Shown here: positions 1-6,489 of the stretch, in pieces
Numbering within the stretch: position 1 is the stretch's first letter
Layout of the letters: each line of letters opens with the position of its first letter
Assembly (NCBI GenBank): GCA_016791325.1
Contig: JAEUMU010000024.1
Location: 1-7,159 of the forward strand
Direction of reading: 5' to 3'
Length of the DNA: 7,159 bases
Source: Hyphomonadaceae bacterium
GTDB taxonomy: Bacteria > Pseudomonadota > Alphaproteobacteria > Caulobacterales > Aquidulcibacteraceae
Program-made: the position numbers and the translations under genes
The notes under the pieces: model-generated
What the model saw: only the letters and a program-made list of their open reading frames with translations
Database searches by the model: none
Told to the model about the DNA's origin: nothing

Positions 1-100
1 CTTCAGCGGCCCCCACAAAGCTACCCTGGTTGCGCAACGCGATCAGAAACTGAAGCTGGCGAAGCGTCGGCATCGCCGACGCCGGAATGCGGTCGTCCAT
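1..100 (-). CDS. LysR-type transcriptional regulator, OxyR-like, N-terminal fragment
   Basis: This gene runs leftward out of the window, so only the first 33 codons are visible. They start at an ATG at 98-100. From residue 10 they read MPTLRQLQFLIALRNQGSF followed by VGAAEA. This is the start of the winged helix-turn-helix of LysR-type regulators (T-L-R-Q-L-x-F-L-x-A-L, then S-F-x-x-A-A-E), and it most resembles the OxyR-type peroxide sensors. A second in-frame ATG at 71-73 (residue 10) would give the more usual LysR N-terminus, so the true start is uncertain; neither has a clear Shine-Dalgarno sequence. The downstream kinase gene is on the same strand but 155 bases upstream of it, so they are probably separate transcripts. 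The effector-binding domain is not in the window, so OxyR identity is only suggestive. The family assignment is fairly secure. Confidence 0.8.
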   Translation of the reverse strand, partial: MDDRIPASAMPTLRQLQFLIALRNQGSFVGAAE

Positions 101-108
101 AGAGGTAA

Positions 109-114
109 TTTATA
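109..114 (-). promoter_or_regulatory. Possible -10 element for the LysR-type gene
   Basis: On the minus strand the hexamer TATAAA lies 8 bases before the ATG at 98-100, in an otherwise GC-rich stretch. No convincing -35 box is found 16-18 bases further upstream. If the hexamer is used, transcription would begin at or within a couple of bases of the ATG, giving a nearly leaderless mRNA. This would fit the lack of a Shine-Dalgarno sequence there. It is a pattern match only. Confidence 0.3.
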
Positions 115-223
115 CACTGCGGGGCCAAATATCGAGAGGACACCCGGAACGCGAGCGCCGCAGCGGCGTTTTGAATGGTGCCCCGCGCGCGTATCCGATC
201 CCTCCCCCCGCGGATGCGCCACG

Positions 224-243
224 CCCTCCCCCTCGGGGGAGGG
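224..243 (-). terminator. GC-rich hairpin downstream of the kinase gene
   Basis: CCCTCCCCC (224-232) and GGGGGAGGG (235-243) form a 9-bp perfect inverted repeat with almost no loop, 13 bases beyond the kinase stop codon (256-258). Its position suits a transcription end for the kinase. However, no T-tract follows it on the minus strand, so it could equally be a 3' stability hairpin. CCCTCCCCC also occurs at 200-208, so the G-rich arm could pair with either copy. The rest of the 101-255 gap shows no gene on either strand. Confidence 0.4.
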
Positions 244-255
244 GCGCGGAACTGC

Positions 256-1611
256 TTAGGCGGCCTCAGCGGTGCGCGCCGCCGCCGCCACGCCGAGCCG
301 CATCGGCACCCGCACGGTAAAGGTTGAGCCCCCGCCCAATTGACTGGTTGCGGTGACATCGCCGCCAATCGTTTGCGCCATGCGCCGCGCCACCGAAAGG
401 CCAAGCCCCAACCCGCCTTTGGCGCGCGTTGTCGAACTGTCGATTTGAGAGAAGGGGGTAAAGATGCGCGCCAGATCAGCTTCCGCGATCCCGACGCCGG
501 TATCCGACACAGCAATGGTCAGCCATTCCTGGCCGCCGCTGAAATCACGCTCCGCCGTCACGGCGATGAGCCCTTGGCTTGTGAACTTCACCGCGTTGGA
601 CAACAGCGCGCTCATGCAAACCGCAAGTTTGCCGGCATCATTGTGCGCGAACTCCGCATCCGCCGCCACGCGTACGCCGATGCGATTGCCCGCTGCGCGC
701 GCGTCCTGTTCGACAAGGCCAACGCCCTCCTCAAGCAATTTGCGTACATCGAAATCGCGCAGTGACAGTCCCTGCTGGCCGGCGTCCACGCTCGACATAT
801 TGAGAATCTGATCAATCAGGCTGAGCAAATGCCGCGCCGAAGATGTAATCCGCGTGGCGTCGGCGGCTAATTCATCGCGCCCCTCTGCACGCAAATCCTC
901 ATCGATGATTTCAGCATAGCCGATCACCGCGTTGAGCGGCGTGCGCAATTCATGCGTCATCACCGCCAGAAACTCCGATTTGGCGCGGTTGGCTTCTTCC
1001 GCTTCCGCGCGCTTGGTTTCCGCTTCCAGTTGGCGCTCTTTGGCCACCTTGTTGGCCGCCTTCCAGCCCGCCACCATGGCGCTGTTATTTAGCGCCGCAC
1101 GGCCAATGTAGGCCAAGAACCCGGCGACACCGCAGGCCACGCCGAGCGCGCCTTCAAGCTGCGTGGAAGCGGCTTCGTGAAATGGAATGAACGGCAACAC
1201 CAGCAGCGCCACCGTCGGCGGCACAGCGGCCAGAAACATGAAACGCGGCGCCTGGAACGCGAACAACATCACGCTCACCAGCGAAGACGCCGCCATCAGC
1301 ACGCCCAGCACCCGGCCAGGCCCCCCGCCATTCGCCGCCAGCACCATCGGCATAGCCGCGAAGATGATCAGGCTGAAAACCGCGCCCCACACGAACAAGA
1401 CGCCTGACGTGCGCCGCTGCTCGTTGCCGCGCGATTCCAGATAAGAATTGCCCAGCATGGCGTCGAAGCCCATCGCCAAGCACATCGCCAGAAACCAGCC
1501 GACGCCGATCTGCGGCCCGTCGAGCACGAAAATCGCACCCGCCATGAACACCAGCGCTGCGAAAAAGCGCCAGCGCAGGCTGTTCACCCAGCCCCGCGCA
1601 GCCGCATACAT
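256..1611 (-). CDS. Membrane-bound sensor histidine kinase
   Basis: This is a 451-residue two-component sensor kinase that would autophosphorylate on a histidine and pass the phosphate to a response regulator. The N-terminal part has about six hydrophobic segments (roughly residues 15-31, 36-53, 70-92, 100-119, 122-143 and 155-171) with almost no periplasmic loop, so the sensing region is the membrane domain itself. A charged coiled coil follows (about 184-212). The HisKA H-box has His220 (MTHELRTPLN). The catalytic domain shows the N-box LLSNAVKF (Asn339), G1 DTGVGI (370-375), F-box IFTPF (383-387) and G2 GGLGLGLS (399-406). There is no receiver or HPt domain and no regulator gene beside it, so it is an orphan kinase here. 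The chosen start is the ATG at 1609-1611. A GTG at 1633-1635 is an alternative. A TTG at 1711-1713 would extend the protein 34 residues into the divergent promoter region and is unlikely. The ligand is unknown. Confidence 0.93.
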   Translation of the reverse strand: MYAAARGWVNSLRWRFFAALVFMAGAIFVLDGPQIGVGWFLAMCLAMGFDAMLGNSYLESRGNEQRRTSGVLFVWGAVFSLIIFAAMPMVLAANGGGPGRVLGVLMAASSLVSVMLFAFQAPRFMFLAAVPPTVALLVLPFIPFHEAASTQLEGALGVACGVAGFLAYIGRAALNNSAMVAGWKAANKVAKERQLEAETKRAEAEEANRAKSEFLAVMTHELRTPLNAVIGYAEIIDEDLRAEGRDELAADATRITSSARHLLSLIDQILNMSSVDAGQQGLSLRDFDVRKLLEEGVGLVEQDARAAGNRIGVRVAADAEFAHNDAGKLAVCMSALLSNAVKFTSQGLIAVTAERDFSGGQEWLTIAVSDTGVGIAEADLARIFTPFSQIDSSTTRAKGGLGLGLSVARRMAQTIGGDVTATSQLGGGSTFTVRVPMRLGVAAAARTAEAA

Positions 1612-1641
1612 CGATGAGTCGTGGAAATTGATCACGCGCCT

Positions 1642-1674
1642 ACTCGCCCTGCCGCAATTTACGGCCCGGCGAGT
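1642..1674. promoter_or_regulatory. Interrupted palindrome in the kinase/oxidoreductase spacer
   Basis: ACTCGCC (1642-1648) pairs with GGCGAGT (1668-1674), and inside it GCCG (1651-1654) pairs with CGGC (1662-1665). The arms are separated by symmetric 2-base gaps, and the centre is an AT-rich 7-base segment. The whole 33-base dyad sits in the 133-base spacer (1612-1744) between two divergent genes. It could be a dimeric operator controlling one or both genes. Alternatively it could form a hairpin in the kinase mRNA leader, ending 7 bases upstream of the alternative GTG start. Confidence 0.4.
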
Positions 1675-1683
1675 TGCGTTTGG

Positions 1684-1713
1684 ATTAACCGATTTGGGCA
1701 AGCGGCCCTGCAA
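1684..1713 (-). promoter_or_regulatory. Weak promoter candidate for the kinase
   Basis: On the minus strand TTGCAG (1708-1713) and GTTAAT (1684-1689) are separated by 18 bases, each matching four of six sigma-70 consensus bases. Use of this site would start the transcript near 1677, leaving a leader of about 65 bases that contains the 1642-1674 dyad. It would also exclude the upstream TTG start. It is a pattern match only. Confidence 0.2.
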
Positions 1714-1723
1714 TGCTTAATAT
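1694..1723 (+). promoter_or_regulatory. Weak promoter candidate for the FAD oxidoreductase
   Basis: TTGGGC (1694-1699) and TAATAT (1718-1723) are 18 bases apart and sit 21 bases before the ATG at 1745. The -10 lies in the only AT-rich patch of the spacer. A GANTC site (GATTC, 1731-1735), the target of the alphaproteobacterial CcrM methylase, lies between it and the start. A weak AGGA at 1729-1732 is the nearest Shine-Dalgarno-like motif. Confidence 0.25.
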
Positions 1724-1744
1724 CGATTAGGATTCGGGCCTTGC

Positions 1745-2839
1745 ATGAGCGATTTTGACGCCGCCATCATCGGCGCCGGCGCAGTGGGCTTGGCGAGCGC
1801 CTACGCCTTGGCGCGGCGCGGCCAAACCGTCGTCGTGATCGAGCGCGAAGCGCGCATCGGCGCGGGCGTCTCCGCGCGCAATTCAGAGGTCATCCACGCT
1901 GGCCTGCATTACCCAACAGGATCGCTCAAAGCCCGCCTCTGCGTTGAGGGGCGGCGCTTACTCTATCCGTTCCTCGCCGCCCGCAACGTCTCGCATGCTC
2001 AGTGCGGCAAGCTGATCGTCGCCACAGAGGCGGCGGAAATTCCGATCGTCGAGCGCTTGGTCGAACAAGCCGCCATCAACGGCGTCGAAGGCGTGCGGCC
2101 CATCTCCGGCGCGGAGGCGCAGGCGCTTGAGCCGGGGCTCAAGGCCGTGGCGGCGCTCGAGGTCTCGGTGAGCGGGATTCTTGACGCCGCCGGCTACATG
2201 CTGGCGCTACGCGGCGAGATCGAAGCGCATGGCGGGGCCGTGGTCTTAAGCGCGCCCTTCGCGGGCGCTTCGCCCGCGCGCGAAGGTTATCTCGTGCGCC
2301 TCGCCGATAACGGCGCCACCAGCTTCACTGCGCGCCGCCTCGTCAACGCCGCCGGCCTCGCCGCGCAAGCTTGCGCGCGGCTGATCGATGGTTTTCCACC
2401 GGGGCGCATTCCCGCGCAGCATTTGGGCAAGGGCAATTACTTCGCGTTGAGCGGAGCGAAAGCGCCGTTCTCGCGCCTTATCTATCCGCCGCCTATTCCC
2501 GGTGCGCTCGGCACGCACTATCGGCGCGATCTTGGCGGCGTCGCCCGCTTCGGCCCGGATTTGCAGTGGATCGATCACGAAGACTACACGGTCGATCCTT
2601 TGCGCGCCGCCGGCTTCTACGCCGCCGTACGCCGCTTTTGGCCCGCGCTGCCAGACGGCGCGCTTGCGCCAGATTATGCCGGCATCCGTCCCAAGCTGCA
2701 TGGGCCCGGCGAAGCGCAAGGCGATTTCGTGATTGATGACACGATTGAAAATCTCATCTGCCTGTTCGGCATCGAAAGCCCTGGCCTCACATCCTCGCTC
2801 GCCATCGGCGAAGAGGTGGCGCGCCGTTTCGGCGGCTGA
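1745..2839 (+). CDS. FAD-dependent oxidoreductase, L-2-hydroxyglutarate oxidase-like
   Basis: This is a 364-residue flavoprotein of the DAO/glycine-oxidase fold, in the group containing L-2-hydroxyglutarate oxidase/dehydrogenase (LhgO, L2HGDH). The N-terminal Rossmann motif GAGAVG (10-15) and the acidic end of strand 2 (VVVIERE, Glu33) bind FAD. Family landmarks follow: SARNSEVIHAGLHY (43-56) and SLKARLCVEG (60-69), GKGNYF (228-233), AGIRPKLHG (312-320) and the C-terminal FAD-contacting GIESPGLTSSLAIG (342-355). By family analogy it oxidises a 2-hydroxy acid, with L-2-hydroxyglutarate to 2-oxoglutarate the best guess, and passes electrons to a quinone or oxygen. It has no signal peptide or membrane segment, so it is cytoplasmic or membrane-peripheral. 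It is shorter than E. coli LhgO (about 420 residues) and resembles the short proteobacterial subgroup, whose substrates are less well established. It is a single gene, divergent from the kinase and convergent with the autotransporter. Confidence 0.88.
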   Translation: MSDFDAAIIGAGAVGLASAYALARRGQTVVVIEREARIGAGVSARNSEVIHAGLHYPTGSLKARLCVEGRRLLYPFLAARNVSHAQCGKLIVATEAAEIPIVERLVEQAAINGVEGVRPISGAEAQALEPGLKAVAALEVSVSGILDAAGYMLALRGEIEAHGGAVVLSAPFAGASPAREGYLVRLADNGATSFTARRLVNAAGLAAQACARLIDGFPPGRIPAQHLGKGNYFALSGAKAPFSRLIYPPPIPGALGTHYRRDLGGVARFGPDLQWIDHEDYTVDPLRAAGFYAAVRRFWPALPDGALAPDYAGIRPKLHGPGEAQGDFVIDDTIENLICLFGIESPGLTSSLAIGEEVARRFGG

Positions 2840-2871
2840 AAACAAAAGGGGCGGGCCCGAAGGCCCGCCCC
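2838..2871 (-). terminator. Intrinsic terminator of the autotransporter gene
   Basis: A perfect 10-bp stem (2848-2857 with 2862-2871) encloses a 4-base loop. Read on the minus strand the loop is TTCG, an especially stable tetraloop, and the stem is followed by TTTTGTTTTC (2847-2838). This is a textbook Rho-independent terminator lying 22 bases past the autotransporter stop codon. Its T-rich tail overlaps the stop codon of the convergent oxidoreductase gene. On the plus strand the hairpin lacks a following T-tract, so it would stop that gene's transcript less efficiently. Confidence 0.85.
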
Positions 2872-2893
2872 AGTGTACTGCCGTCACCCAGCC

Positions 2894-5800
2894 TTAGAAG
2901 CGAACGTTGAAGCCCGCCTGGATCGACGTGTTCGACATGTTTTCGCGGCCGATGTCAGACACCGCTTCCAGATGCAGGCTCGAATTCTCGCCGAAGCGAT
3001 AGGAGAAGCCGCTGGCGGCCGTCACCCATTGCCGGTCAAGATCGCGCGCGAGATCGAAGCCAATGTCCGGCGCGGCGATGAAGCGCGCGCTGACGCGGTC
3101 AAGCCCGTCGCCGAGTTCGTAGGCGAGGCCCACGCGCCCGTAGGCCGCAAACGGCGAGAGCCGCCCGTTGCTGACCGGCTGGAACGCGAACTCCACCGCG
3201 CTTTCCACCGTCGTCGAGACGAGCGAACGCTGCTCGATCTCAAGCGCGAAGGAATCGGCGCCGCTTTCACGATAGGAATCCAGCCGAAGCGCCGAATGGC
3301 GCAACGCCAGCGAGGGCCCGATAGTGAGGCCCTGCATCGGCTCGAAGCTCCAGCCCGCCCGCACGCCGAACATGGTCTGCACCGCTCCCGGCGCCGCGTC
3401 GGCGGCGCTGTAAAGGTTCAGGCCCGGCATGCGCTGTTGTGCGTAATCGTGGCGCGACATGCCCGCGTAGGAATCGAGGAACCAAGCCCCGTCCCACATC
3501 GACGCATAGACCATCGCGCCATAGCCTGAATGCTCCAGCGGCGTGATGCCCCGTTGCTCATCGCGCGAGATATAGCGCGACATTGATGTCGCAACGCCGA
3601 TCGCAAAGCCATCGCTCACACGATAGTCCGCCCCGACGGTGAGATCGGCCGAGCTCAGCGCCGTCAGCGAGGACGGGTTGAACCGGTCGCCCTCATACAT
3701 CTCGCCGCCAACGGCAGAGAGATTGCCTCGGCCGGAGATGAACAAGCCCACGCGCTCGCCCAGCTCCAAGGGGTTGCGACGTGTTGCCGAAAGCCCCGCG
3801 GCCGCGTCCTGGTCGCGCTCGTCAAGCCCGGCCTGCGCGATGCGATAGCCCGCCAGCACGCTGCGTTGCGAAACGCCCATCACACCCGCGCGCAGTTCCG
3901 CCGTGCGCGCATCGACCCCCAGCGTAAAGTCACGCTGATAGCCAACCGCGAGCGGCACTGTCTGGAAGGCGTTCATCGGCGCCACGCGTGGCAGCGTGAA
4001 CTCCAGATACTCCAGCGGCGTGTTATCGATCAGATCATACACGCCCGAGAGCGCTTCATAATTGCCGTTGAATCGGCCCCGATCGAGTGCGAGCGCCAGC
4101 GATTGCCAGAACCCGCCGCTGAACAAGCTGTGCAACGGGCGTGCATCGATAACCAGATCGATGGAGTCCGCATCCGCGACGGTGCGGCCAAACAGCAGCG
4201 TGCCCGATCCGAACGTACGATCGAAATTGCCGCTGATGGTTTGCCCCTGAACCACAACGAAGCGGTCGCCGAAGCGCAAACGCCGGTCGGAATCCACCAG
4301 AAGGTTGCCCGACATGGTGACGTCGCCGTTGACCACGAGGCGGTCCACGGAGTGCTTGCCGATCTGGAACAACACCGTGCCCCAGCCGCTCTGGGCGAAG
4401 TCGCCATTGATGGTCAGCGTGCCGATATTGTTTCCGCCGGGCGAAATCACGCCGGCATAATTCGCCACGCCGCCTGGCGCGTTGATTACGCCAGAGCCCT
4501 CAACGATGCCCAGATACACATCGAACGCCAACGGATTGAAGGCGCCATCGACGGTGATCCGGCCCGCATCCAGGTAGGACGTGATCGTCGTCGTCAGCGA
4601 GGCGTTGCTGCGAATGTTCAGCCTGCTGCCGACGCCGCGAATGTTCAGGCGATCAATCGTCACATTGGCCCCGGTCAGCGAAAGCGTGCCGCCTTCGCGC
4701 AGGTTTACTTCAAAGAAGCGCGTTGAGTTCTGCAGGCCCGGCGTGCCGTTGGTGTTGTTCGGCACAAAGCCTGTCGTGCCCGGCCCAGTCAGCGCGCCGC
4801 TGCCCACTGGAATAAGCACGCCATCGCTCCACAGCGCCGTCGAGGGCCCCGTTGGCGCGGGCGGCGAGGAGCCGTGGCGACCGCCGCTTTCGACCGCCGA
4901 GGCATCGCCGAAGATTTCTTGTCCGGGCATTGCCTGGTTCACGATCGCAGGATCGCTGCCGCCGCCGGTGGCGGGGCAAGTGCCCAGGAACGCGCACGCC
5001 GCGGGCGGCGCCGGGTTGGGATTGATTGTGCCCAGATTGGCGGCCGCGTCAGAGGAGCCAAGCGCCGCGGTCGTCGGCAGGCGGTTCTGTAGTTGGCCGT
5101 GCCGGTTCAGCGTGTAGTACAGCGGATCGATCTCTTGCACCCACGTATTCGGATCGGTCCACTCGCGATTGCCCGCGCGCGCCGTCACGTACTTGTATGG
5201 GTTGTTGACGACGATCTGATCCCAGAACAGGAACAGTGGATTCCATCCCGCCGTTGTGCCGAAGTTTGAGAATTGCGGGAACCAGACGAAATTGTCGTTC
5301 GGGAAACCGATCACATCGTGGAAAAAGCGCGAGCCTTGGCTCAACACGCCGAGCGAAACCTCGCGCCCATAGGCGCTCGTCACCAGCGGAGAGCCGGAAT
5401 CGCCTGCAGCCGTGATCGATTCCTGCGCTGTCGCCTCGTCGGCAAACACGTTGAAATCTAGGTTCGTCGTCGCGCCAGGATTGACTGTGCCAGTGCCTGG
5501 GTTGGCGGAGATCGTCGCGTCAAACGGCCTGTTCAGCGGGTCATCAAAATCGACCCAATAGAGATCCTGATAATTCAGGCCCGCGGGTTCAAGAATGTCG
5601 GCCACGGCGCCTGGATAAACGCCCGCCGTAATCGTGCGCTCATCGCCCAGATAGCCGAGCATGTTGGTGCCGAGGCGGCGGAAGAAGCTCTCTTCTGTCG
5701 TGCCTGCGGTGCGGAAGCTGGTCATGCCGTTGCCGGATTGGCCGTAGCCGCCAATCGTCACCTGCACGAGCCGATCCACCGGAGAGAACAACAGTCCGAT

Positions 5801-6373
5801 GCCGTCGCGCGCATCGCGGCCAAGCAATTCAGTCGGCGTGTCAAACGCCGCGATCGCCACATCCGCGGGCAGGAACGTGCCGCCGTTCGGATCGGCCAGC
5901 GGGCCAAAACGCGAGCGCGGATCGTACCACACCATAACGGACGAAGCGTCCATCACGCGGGAGTCGCCCGCGGGCACCACGAAGTCCTGCCCGAAGAGCC
6001 ACTCGCGCAAATTCGTGCGCCCGAATGTAGGGTCGGTCGTGTAGCCGACCTGCGCGCGATTGCCTGGCGCGTTGCCGTCATAAGCGTCGGGGTCGAGCCC
6101 ATCGACGCAGTGCGCCGCGAACAACACCGTTCGCGGATTGATCAGCAGGCCGGAGCAAGTGCCGCCGGTGTTGCCCGCCTCGCCGCGAATGCCCAGCCCC
6201 ACCCAATAGGGCCGGCTGTTTTCGGTATCGACCGCATCCGCCGGCGCCACCGTATCGGGCGTCACCAGGGCTTGCGCATCCGTTGCCGTTCCAAGGCCAG
6301 CGCCCAGCGCAAGAGCGATTGCTGAGGCAGCTGCACTCCAACCGCGCTTGCGCGGGTGTACCGTTCTAGCCAT
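2894..6373 (-). CDS. Autotransporter with N-terminal chymotrypsin-fold serine protease domain
   Basis: This is a 1159-residue type Va secretion protein. A signal peptide (basic MARTVHPRKRGWS, hydrophobic core about 14-30, likely cut after AQA at about 35) leads to a serine protease domain (about 55-400). The triad is His88 in LFAAHC, Asp171 in PADVAIAAF and Ser326 in AAGDSGSPLV, and Cys73-Cys89 match the conserved disulfide beside the histidine. Aligning GDSGS by eye puts Ile320 at chymotrypsin position 189 and Gly347 at 216, arguing against trypsin-type specificity. Residues about 550-745 look like a beta-helical stalk with autotransporter repeat motifs (GVISPGGNNIGTLTINGDF, DRLVVNGDVTMSGNLLV). 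A helical linker and a beta-barrel (about 870-1159) ending in Phe follow. The protein is predicted to be exported by Sec, inserted in the outer membrane by BAM, and surface-displayed or released; substrate unknown. The ATG at 6371-6373 has a good Shine-Dalgarno sequence; the TTG one codon upstream is less likely. Confidence 0.93.
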   Translation of the reverse strand: MARTVHPRKRGWSAAASAIALALGAGLGTATDAQALVTPDTVAPADAVDTENSRPYWVGLGIRGEAGNTGGTCSGLLINPRTVLFAAHCVDGLDPDAYDGNAPGNRAQVGYTTDPTFGRTNLREWLFGQDFVVPAGDSRVMDASSVMVWYDPRSRFGPLADPNGGTFLPADVAIAAFDTPTELLGRDARDGIGLLFSPVDRLVQVTIGGYGQSGNGMTSFRTAGTTEESFFRRLGTNMLGYLGDERTITAGVYPGAVADILEPAGLNYQDLYWVDFDDPLNRPFDATISANPGTGTVNPGATTNLDFNVFADEATAQESITAAGDSGSPLVTSAYGREVSLGVLSQGSRFFHDVIGFPNDNFVWFPQFSNFGTTAGWNPLFLFWDQIVVNNPYKYVTARAGNREWTDPNTWVQEIDPLYYTLNRHGQLQNRLPTTAALGSSDAAANLGTINPNPAPPAACAFLGTCPATGGGSDPAIVNQAMPGQEIFGDASAVESGGRHGSSPPAPTGPSTALWSDGVLIPVGSGALTGPGTTGFVPNNTNGTPGLQNSTRFFEVNLREGGTLSLTGANVTIDRLNIRGVGSRLNIRSNASLTTTITSYLDAGRITVDGAFNPLAFDVYLGIVEGSGVINAPGGVANYAGVISPGGNNIGTLTINGDFAQSGWGTVLFQIGKHSVDRLVVNGDVTMSGNLLVDSDRRLRFGDRFVVVQGQTISGNFDRTFGSGTLLFGRTVADADSIDLVIDARPLHSLFSGGFWQSLALALDRGRFNGNYEALSGVYDLIDNTPLEYLEFTLPRVAPMNAFQTVPLAVGYQRDFTLGVDARTAELRAGVMGVSQRSVLAGYRIAQAGLDERDQDAAAGLSATRRNPLELGERVGLFISGRGNLSAVGGEMYEGDRFNPSSLTALSSADLTVGADYRVSDGFAIGVATSMSRYISRDEQRGITPLEHSGYGAMVYASMWDGAWFLDSYAGMSRHDYAQQRMPGLNLYSAADAAPGAVQTMFGVRAGWSFEPMQGLTIGPSLALRHSALRLDSYRESGADSFALEIEQRSLVSTTVESAVEFAFQPVSNGRLSPFAAYGRVGLAYELGDGLDRVSARFIAAPDIGFDLARDLDRQWVTAASGFSYRFGENSSLHLEAVSDIGRENMSNTSIQAGFNVRF

Positions 6374-6381
6374 CAAGATTT

Positions 6382-6387
6382 CCCCTC
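6382..6387 (-). promoter_or_regulatory. Shine-Dalgarno sequence of the autotransporter gene
   Basis: GAGGGG on the minus strand lies 8 bases before the ATG at 6371-6373. This favours that ATG over the TTG at 6374-6376, which would leave only 5 bases. Confidence 0.6.
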
Positions 6388-6423
6388 TTTGACAACTTAA
6401 CCGTGCCGAAAAACCCCACCGCC

Positions 6424-6443
6424 CCGTTTCGGCCCTGAAACGG
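6424..6443. promoter_or_regulatory. Inverted repeat upstream of the autotransporter gene
   Basis: CCGTTTC (6424-6430) and GAAACGG (6437-6443) form a perfect 7-bp dyad around GGCCCT, about 50 bases upstream of the autotransporter start. It may be an operator or a hairpin in the mRNA leader. A second short dyad, TTGTGACAA (6460-6468), lies just beyond it and offers a -35-like hexamer on each strand. I found no convincing -10 for the autotransporter. Confidence 0.3.
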
Positions 6444-6489
6444 ACGCACTTTCGTAAGGTTGTGACAAGGGAAATCGAAGGCTATTGCG

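Noticed and set aside
21..515. Minus-strand open frame spanning the LysR start, the spacer and the kinase C-terminus
   Set aside because: It is out of frame with both recognised genes and very rich in Arg, Pro and Ala. The LysR-like frame at 1-100 explains the left end better.
1612..1713. N-terminal extension of the kinase from a TTG at 1711-1713
   Set aside because: The extra 34 residues show no conserved feature and would cover the divergent promoter region; the ATG at 1609-1611 precedes the first membrane segment at a normal distance.
2246..2887. Minus-strand open frame of 213 codons opposite the oxidoreductase
   Set aside because: It is antisense to a recognisable flavoprotein, and its start would fall within the terminator and 3' end region. 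No domain was seen.
2873..4726. Long plus-strand open frames (2873-3529 and 3866-4726) opposite the autotransporter gene
   Set aside because: They are antisense to a well-supported gene, are rich in Arg, His and Gln with no recognisable domain, and are typical by-products of GC-rich codon use.
5738..6325. Plus-strand open frame of 195 codons opposite the protease domain
   Set aside because: It is antisense to the signal peptide and catalytic His/Asp region, with arginine-rich low-complexity composition and no family resemblance.
6389..6394. Perfect TTGACA -35 hexamer on the plus strand
   Set aside because: No acceptable -10 hexamer lies 16-18 bases downstream, and it sits directly over the autotransporter ribosome-binding region.
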